This document shows, piece after piece, positions 60,213 through 64,000 of a stretch of 64,000 nucleotides of DNA. How positions within the stretch are numbered: the stretch's first letter is position 1; every line of letters starts with the position of its first letter. The DNA comes from Roseinatronobacter sp. S2 (GTDB lineage Bacteria; Pseudomonadota; Alphaproteobacteria; Rhodobacterales; Rhodobacteraceae), in assembly GCF_029581395.1 (NCBI RefSeq), contig NZ_CP121113.1, positions 3,282,001 through 3,346,000 on the forward strand, read 5' to 3'. A program made the position numbers and the translations under genes. Under the pieces are notes generated by a model that was given only the letters and a program-made list of their open reading frames with translations, did not search any database and was not told where the DNA came from.

Positions 60213-61243
60213 TGCGATCGAAGCACGCCATCCAGATCGTCGGATGCCATGCCGAAGGCGAAGTGGGCGATGTCATCATTGGTGGTGTCGCCCCACCCCC
60301 CGGCGAAACGCTATGGGAACAGGCGCGCTGGATTGATCAGGACCGCACATTGCGCGATTTCGTCCTGAACGAACCGCGCGGCGGCGTGTTTCGACATATA
60401 AACCTGCTGGTGCCCCCCAAAGACCCGCGCGCACAGATGGGGTTCATTATCATGGAGCCGGAACACACCCCGCCAATGTCCGGATCAAATTCGATCTGTG
60501 TTGCGACCGTGCTGCTGGATACCGGCATAATCGCGATGCAGGAACCCGAAACGCATATGGTTCTGGAAGCCCCCGGCGGTGTGATCGATGTGCGCGCGCA
60601 ATGCGCGCATGGCAAGGCACAGCGCATATTCGTGCGCAATGTGCCGTCCTTCGCGGGCCAGCTGGATGCGGCACTGGATGTCGGGGGGGTGGGTCGTCTG
60701 CGTGTGGATACCGCCTATGGCGGCGACAGTTTCGTGGTGGTCGATGCCAATGCCATGGGGTTTGAAATGGCCGCGCATGAAGCCCGCGATATCGCCGAAC
60801 TGGGCGCGCGCATCACGGCTGCGGCCAATGCGCAGCTTGGCTTCAGCCATCCTGAAAACCCCGATTGGCGGCATATATCCTTTTGCCTGTTTGCCACGCC
60901 CCCCAAAAGCGGGCCGGATGGACCGGAAGTGTATCATGCGGTGGTGATCGAACCGGGTAAAATAGACCGCTCGCCCACGGGCACGGCGGTGTCGGCACAG
61001 TTGGCCCTGATGCACAAACGCGACCAGATCGCGCAGGGCGTCATGCTGACAGCGCGGTCCCTGATCGGATCACAGTTTCAGGGGCAGATCGTGGACCAGA
61101 CAAGTGTTGGCGGACACCCCGCCATCGTGCCCGAAATTTCTGGCCGCGCATGGATCACCGACACGCGCCAGTTGTTGCTGGACCCCGATGATCCATGGCC
61201 GCGCGGCTACCGTGTCAATGACACATGGCCCACGATGCCCTGA
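60212..61243 (+). CDS. Proline racemase-family protein with Ser/Thr in place of both cysteines, probable hydroxyproline dehydratase
   Basis: 343 residues. The fold motifs are clear ([36 protein letters not shown]), but the catalytic pair is S90 in PPMSGSNS and T256 in [11 protein letters not shown]. In trans-3-hydroxyproline dehydratases the second cysteine is threonine while the first is kept; here the first is serine too. Racemase activity is therefore unlikely, and dehydration of a 3-hydroxyproline is the best guess. One-base overlap with the preceding stop (TGATG). Last gene of the operon. Confidence 0.85.
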   Translation: MRSKHAIQIVGCHAEGEVGDVIIGGVAPPPGETLWEQARWIDQDRTLRDFVLNEPRGGVFRHINLLVPPKDPRAQMGFIIMEPEHTPPMSGSNSICVATVLLDTGIIAMQEPETHMVLEAPGGVIDVRAQCAHGKAQRIFVRNVPSFAGQLDAALDVGGVGRLRVDTAYGGDSFVVVDANAMGFEMAAHEARDIAELGARITAAANAQLGFSHPENPDWRHISFCLFATPPKSGPDGPEVYHAVVIEPGKIDRSPTGTAVSAQLALMHKRDQIAQGVMLTARSLIGSQFQGQIVDQTSVGGHPAIVPEISGRAWITDTRQLLLDPDDPWPRGYRVNDTWPTMP

Positions 61244-61257
61244 CGCGGGCTGCGCTG

Positions 61258-61362
61258 GAGCATGTTGCTCAAACGTGGGAACCGGTTTTGAGCTTTTCGA
61301 ACATGCGAAATCAATAAGTTAGAGCATGCCTCGTGAATGCGAATGAACGTCATATGCGCTAG
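61258..61362. repeat. Dispersed intergenic repeat family 2, copy 2 (stem-loop element)
   Basis: Matches 12861-12957: GGGAACCGGTTTTGAGC, then acatgcgaaatcaa and gaatgaacgt. Stem GCTCAAA / TTTTGAGC, with an outer pair GCATGTT / AACATGC. It fills the 115-base gap between the convergent hydroxyproline operon and tctB and may terminate both. Confidence 0.65.
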
Positions 61363-61838
61363 AACAAAAGCCCGCGCGGCAGTGGCACGTTGATCAGCTT
61401 GACGAACAAGACCCAGATGACCAATGTGGCGACAATCGGCACCACGATGGTGCTGGGCCAGTGCCGCAGCGGGTCACGCGTCAGAAGGAAGCTGGCACCG
61501 ATCAGTGTGATCGCCACGCTGACAGCAAGACCCAGCTTGCCAATCAGCCAGAACATACCCATCCCGATGGCAACCAACCCCACGCCCGTGCTTAGAACAA
61601 GGCGCAGGTTTTCCGGGTGGTCATCAGACTTGCCAAAGACCGCTTCGATCATGATCACGGCCCCCGCACAAATCAGCGTGATATAGGCAAGCTGCGGAAA
61701 GGCATGTGGTCCCAGACCGGCACCGGGGCGCCAATTGCCATAGGCGATGTCCAGCAAACCCACAGCGCCCACGGCAATGGCCACAAAGCCGGTATAGGTG
61801 TCCTGCCGGGTCAGTAATTTGTTGAATTGCGGTTTCAT
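61359..61838 (-). CDS. tctB: Tripartite tricarboxylate transporter small membrane subunit TctB
   Basis: 159 residues with four hydrophobic spans, beginning MKPQFNKLLTRQDTYTGFVAIAVGAVGL and containing GAGLGPHAFPQLAYI, the TctB family motif. Start ATG 61838 behind GAGGGAACC; an in-frame start upstream lies inside tctA. It follows tctA by 19 bases. Works with the large subunit TctA and the binding protein TctC to import a carboxylate. Confidence 0.9.
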   Translation of the reverse strand: MKPQFNKLLTRQDTYTGFVAIAVGAVGLLDIAYGNWRPGAGLGPHAFPQLAYITLICAGAVIMIEAVFGKSDDHPENLRLVLSTGVGLVAIGMGMFWLIGKLGLAVSVAITLIGASFLLTRDPLRHWPSTIVVPIVATLVIWVLFVKLINVPLPRGLLF

Positions 61839-61857
61839 CTTGGTTCCCTCTGGAAAC

Positions 61858-63375
61858 TCATTTCTTCTCGCGCAGAACAAGGGTGAATGTCAGGATCATG
61901 ATCGCCGCAACAGTATACAGACCGATAGCGATAGGGCTGGACAGCAGATGCATCCAGTCCCCGCGCCCGATCAACAGCGACTGACGCAGCGCGCGTTCTG
62001 CCCCCGGAGCGACGATGAAGCCCAGAATCAGCGGGGCCAGCGGGAAGTTATAGACCCGCAGAACAACCCCAAGCAAACCCGCGAATAACAGCACCCAGAC
62101 ATCGATTACGGAATTGCCCGCAGCAAAGGTGCCAAGGATGGCCAGCACGCAGACAATGGGCAGCAGGATGCGCGATTTTATCATCGCGATCTTGGAATAG
62201 AAGGGCAGCAGGAATTGTGACAGCCCCAGATTGATCAGGTTGGCATAAATCAGGATCAGAAACAGCGCATAGATCACTTCGGTATGATCATAGATCAGCC
62301 TTGGCCCCGGTGTCATGCCCATCAGAATGAACGCTGCCCCGAACAGGGCCGCTGTCGCACTGCCGGGAATGCCGAAAGCGAAAAGCGGGATCAGCGTGGA
62401 ACCGGATGTGGCGCTGTTGCCTGCCTCGGCTGCGGCGACGCCTTCCAGTGAACCTTTGCCGAATTCCTTGCCATTGCGCGAAAAACGCTGCGCCAGCCCA
62501 TAGCTGATAAACGCCGCGAGTGACGAGCCGGCACCGGGCAATGCGCCGATAAGCGTGCCCATCGTCGTGCCGATCCATGTAGCTTTCATCGTTGCACGAA
62601 ATTCGCGAAAGGTCAGTTTGTCCTTGCTGGCGTCATAATCGCCCAACAGGGAGTCTGCCTTTTGCCGTGTGTCATCAATTATGCGGGTGACACGGTCCAT
62701 CCACGCCTTTGACAGCTGGATAATCAACTCGGACACCGCGAAAATTCCTACAAGAACGGGAATCAGCGCCAGCCCCCCCGCTAGTTCGGGGATACCAAAG
62801 GTCAGGCGCAGTGACCCGCCCATCGGGTCGCGCCCGATCATGGCCAGCAGGATACCCAATGCGGCCATTGCCACGCCCTTGGCAACCTTGCCCTTGGTCA
62901 ATGCAGAAATCAGCAACAACGAGAAGGCATAGAGCGCGAAGAACTCGATCGGGCCGAAAGTCAGCGCCACGATGGCCAGTGGCAGGGCCAGAAAGATCAG
63001 CACGAAATCGCTGGTCGTATCGCCAATGACCGACGAATAAAGCGCCGTCATCAGCGCCTTGTTGGGATAGCCCTTAAGCTTGGCCTGATACCCGTCAATC
63101 GCTGTCGCAGCAGACCCGGGCGTGCCCGGCACCCCAAAGGAGATGGCAGAGATTGACCCGCCAAACATGCCCCCCTTGTAAATGCCCGTCAACAAACCCA
63201 GCGCGGCGGCCGGTTCAAGGAAAAAGACGATAGGCAGCAAGATGGCAATGGCCATGTCACCGCTAAGTCCGGGAATGGCACCCAGCGTCACACCCATGAA
63301 AACACCGATGGCGACGTATAATATCACTTCGGGGCTGAACGCGAGGTATAGCGCCGGTATGAAGGATTCCAGCAT
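61858..63375 (-). CDS. tctA: Tripartite tricarboxylate transporter large membrane subunit TctA
   Basis: 505 residues, about twelve spans. Family motifs: GVTLGAIPGLSGDMAIAILLP, YKGGMFGGSISAISFGVPGTPGSAATAIDGY, and the repeated half GTLIGALPGAGSSLAAFISYG and FGIPGSATAALFGAAFI. Such internal duplication with PGxG loops is diagnostic. Middle gene of tctC-tctA-tctB. The substrate is unknown; the neighbouring hydroxyproline operon is convergent, so no functional link is shown. Confidence 0.95.
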   Translation of the reverse strand: MLESFIPALYLAFSPEVILYVAIGVFMGVTLGAIPGLSGDMAIAILLPIVFFLEPAAALGLLTGIYKGGMFGGSISAISFGVPGTPGSAATAIDGYQAKLKGYPNKALMTALYSSVIGDTTSDFVLIFLALPLAIVALTFGPIEFFALYAFSLLLISALTKGKVAKGVAMAALGILLAMIGRDPMGGSLRLTFGIPELAGGLALIPVLVGIFAVSELIIQLSKAWMDRVTRIIDDTRQKADSLLGDYDASKDKLTFREFRATMKATWIGTTMGTLIGALPGAGSSLAAFISYGLAQRFSRNGKEFGKGSLEGVAAAEAGNSATSGSTLIPLFAFGIPGSATAALFGAAFILMGMTPGPRLIYDHTEVIYALFLILIYANLINLGLSQFLLPFYSKIAMIKSRILLPIVCVLAILGTFAAGNSVIDVWVLLFAGLLGVVLRVYNFPLAPLILGFIVAPGAERALRQSLLIGRGDWMHLLSSPIAIGLYTVAAIMILTFTLVLREKK

Positions 63376-63448
63376 GATGGCCGCCCGCTATTGAAATATT
63401 GGGGACAGGGCCGCAACCGGCAATTGACGGTCAACGCCCCAGTGCGAT

Positions 63449-63486
63449 TTCCCCCGCCAAACCGCAAGGGACGGCTGGCGGGGGAA
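63449..63486 (-). other. Stem-loop between tctC and tctA
   Basis: TTCCCCCGCCA (63449-63459) is the exact reverse complement of TGGCGGGGGAA (63476-63486); 11-bp stem, 16-base loop, 17 bases after the tctC stop. Suits the usual excess of binding protein over membrane subunits. Confidence 0.7.
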
Positions 63487-63503
63487 GGCGGAACAGTCGT
63501 GGA

Positions 63504-64000
63504 TCAGTCGATCTCGCCGATATCGCGCAAGATGTTCCCGATGGAATCGACCGTTGCCTGATACAGCACTGTCGAATCTTCGGAATTCATCGGTTCGATG
63601 CCTGCATTGACACGGTTGCTCATGGCCACAGCGGTGGGCGAGGCCAGCGCTTCCATGAAGCAATCCTGAAGAAACTCGACCGTTTCCGCAGGGACATCAC
63701 TGGTTGCAATGATCATCAGCCATGCTGGCAACACCACGTCATAACCTGCCTCGCGGAAGGTCGGGGTGTCGGGCAGTGCAGCAGAACGTTCGGCCGCGAA
63801 CACGCCCAGCGCGGTCAGTTCCCCCGCAGCCACTTCGGACGCGATGCTGGCGGGAAGTGTCATGCCAAGGTCGATATGGCCGCCCATGATCAGGCTGCGT
63901 GTTTCACCACCGCCAGAGGTTGGCACATGGATGTTTTCCAGCCCTGTTGCCGATTCAAACAGAACCAGCGGCAGATGTACAATCCCCAACGGCGAGGCAT
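63504..64000 (-). CDS. tctC: Tripartite tricarboxylate transporter binding protein TctC (5' end outside window)
   Basis: The C-terminal 165 codons of a TctC/Bug-type periplasmic protein; the frame is open to the window edge, so signal peptide and N-terminal lobe are not seen. NIHVPTSGGGETRSLIMGGHIDLGMTLPAS and LTALGVFAAERSAALPDTPTFREAGYDV are the family's conserved segments. It delivers the substrate to TctAB. A hairpin separates it from tctA. Confidence 0.92.
   Translation of the reverse strand, partial: ASPLGIVHLPLVLFESATGLENIHVPTSGGGETRSLIMGGHIDLGMTLPASIASEVAAGELTALGVFAAERSAALPDTPTFREAGYDVVLPAWLMIIATSDVPAETVEFLQDCFMEALASPTAVAMSNRVNAGIEPMNSEDSTVLYQATVDSIGNILRDIGEID

Noticed and set aside
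1..64000. CRISPR arrays, prophage, tRNA or rRNA genes
   Set aside because: No regularly spaced repeats, phage structural genes, cloverleaf-like sequences or rRNA segments were found on reading both strands; a tRNA search program would be needed to be certain.

Overview
The window looks like chromosomal DNA of an alphaproteobacterium of the Rhodobacteraceae (Roseobacter) type. It is GC-rich, its genes sit in short tightly spaced operons, and it is packed with TRAP and tripartite tricarboxylate (TTT) transporters and enzymes for unusual amino acids. No rRNA, tRNA, CRISPR array or prophage was seen. It is a catabolic and transport region: one peptide-type ABC importer, four TRAP systems, one TTT system, one SLC13-type carrier and one ABC-2 export cassette share 64 kb with their regulators and enzymes.

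Layout. 0-3.6 kb (-): an oligopeptide-type ABC importer. Its binding protein is circularly permuted and its second permease carries a periplasmic beta-propeller insert; this is the most unusual system in the window. 3.8-12.5 kb: a TRAP transporter with a 3-hydroxyaspartate/D-threonine aldolase, a racemase-fold protein lacking both catalytic cysteines, an amidase, a frameshifted N-carbamoyl amino acid hydrolase and a quinone oxidoreductase, probably for N-substituted or beta-hydroxy amino acids. 13-15.7 kb: an RpiR regulator, then methionine gamma-lyase with its divergent Lrp-type regulator. 15.9-18.1 kb: an exported GH3 glycosidase. 18.1-24.3 kb: a GC-richer catabolic operon (TRAP, cyclase, C-C hydrolase, extradiol dioxygenase, Rieske stub) in which four genes have a frameshift and a fifth is truncated. 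24.5-28.2 kb: a 660-residue protein with a papain-like Cys/His/Asn arrangement and an ATP-grasp ligase. 28.7-33.3 kb: an HlyD/ABC-2 export cassette interrupted by an IS5-type element. 33.3-35.9 kb: a DUF2339 membrane protein. 36.2-41.6 kb: a D-aminoacylase-TRAP operon with a divergent LysR gene. 41.8-44.3 kb: a CHASE-PAS hybrid histidine kinase. 44.4-52.4 kb: an epimerase-TRAP-MarR group divergent from an acyl-CoA ligase, enoyl-CoA hydratase and SDR operon. 52.5-54.6 kb: an SLC13 carrier and a small lipoprotein. 54.9-61.2 kb: hydroxyproline catabolism under a GntR regulator. 61.4-64 kb: tctCAB.

The hydroxyproline operon is nearly complete: 4-hydroxyproline 2-epimerase, FAD D-hydroxyproline dehydrogenase, a DHDPS-family deaminase, and two enzymes of 3-hydroxyproline metabolism. 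The final aldehyde dehydrogenase survives only as a 60-codon in-frame deletion relic between two intact genes.

Other recurring signals: perfect stem-loops between a binding-protein gene and its first permease gene in four transporters; two families of dispersed intergenic repeats, one with a covarying stem; and clear palindromes in the divergent promoters of the Lrp, LysR, MarR and GntR regulators.
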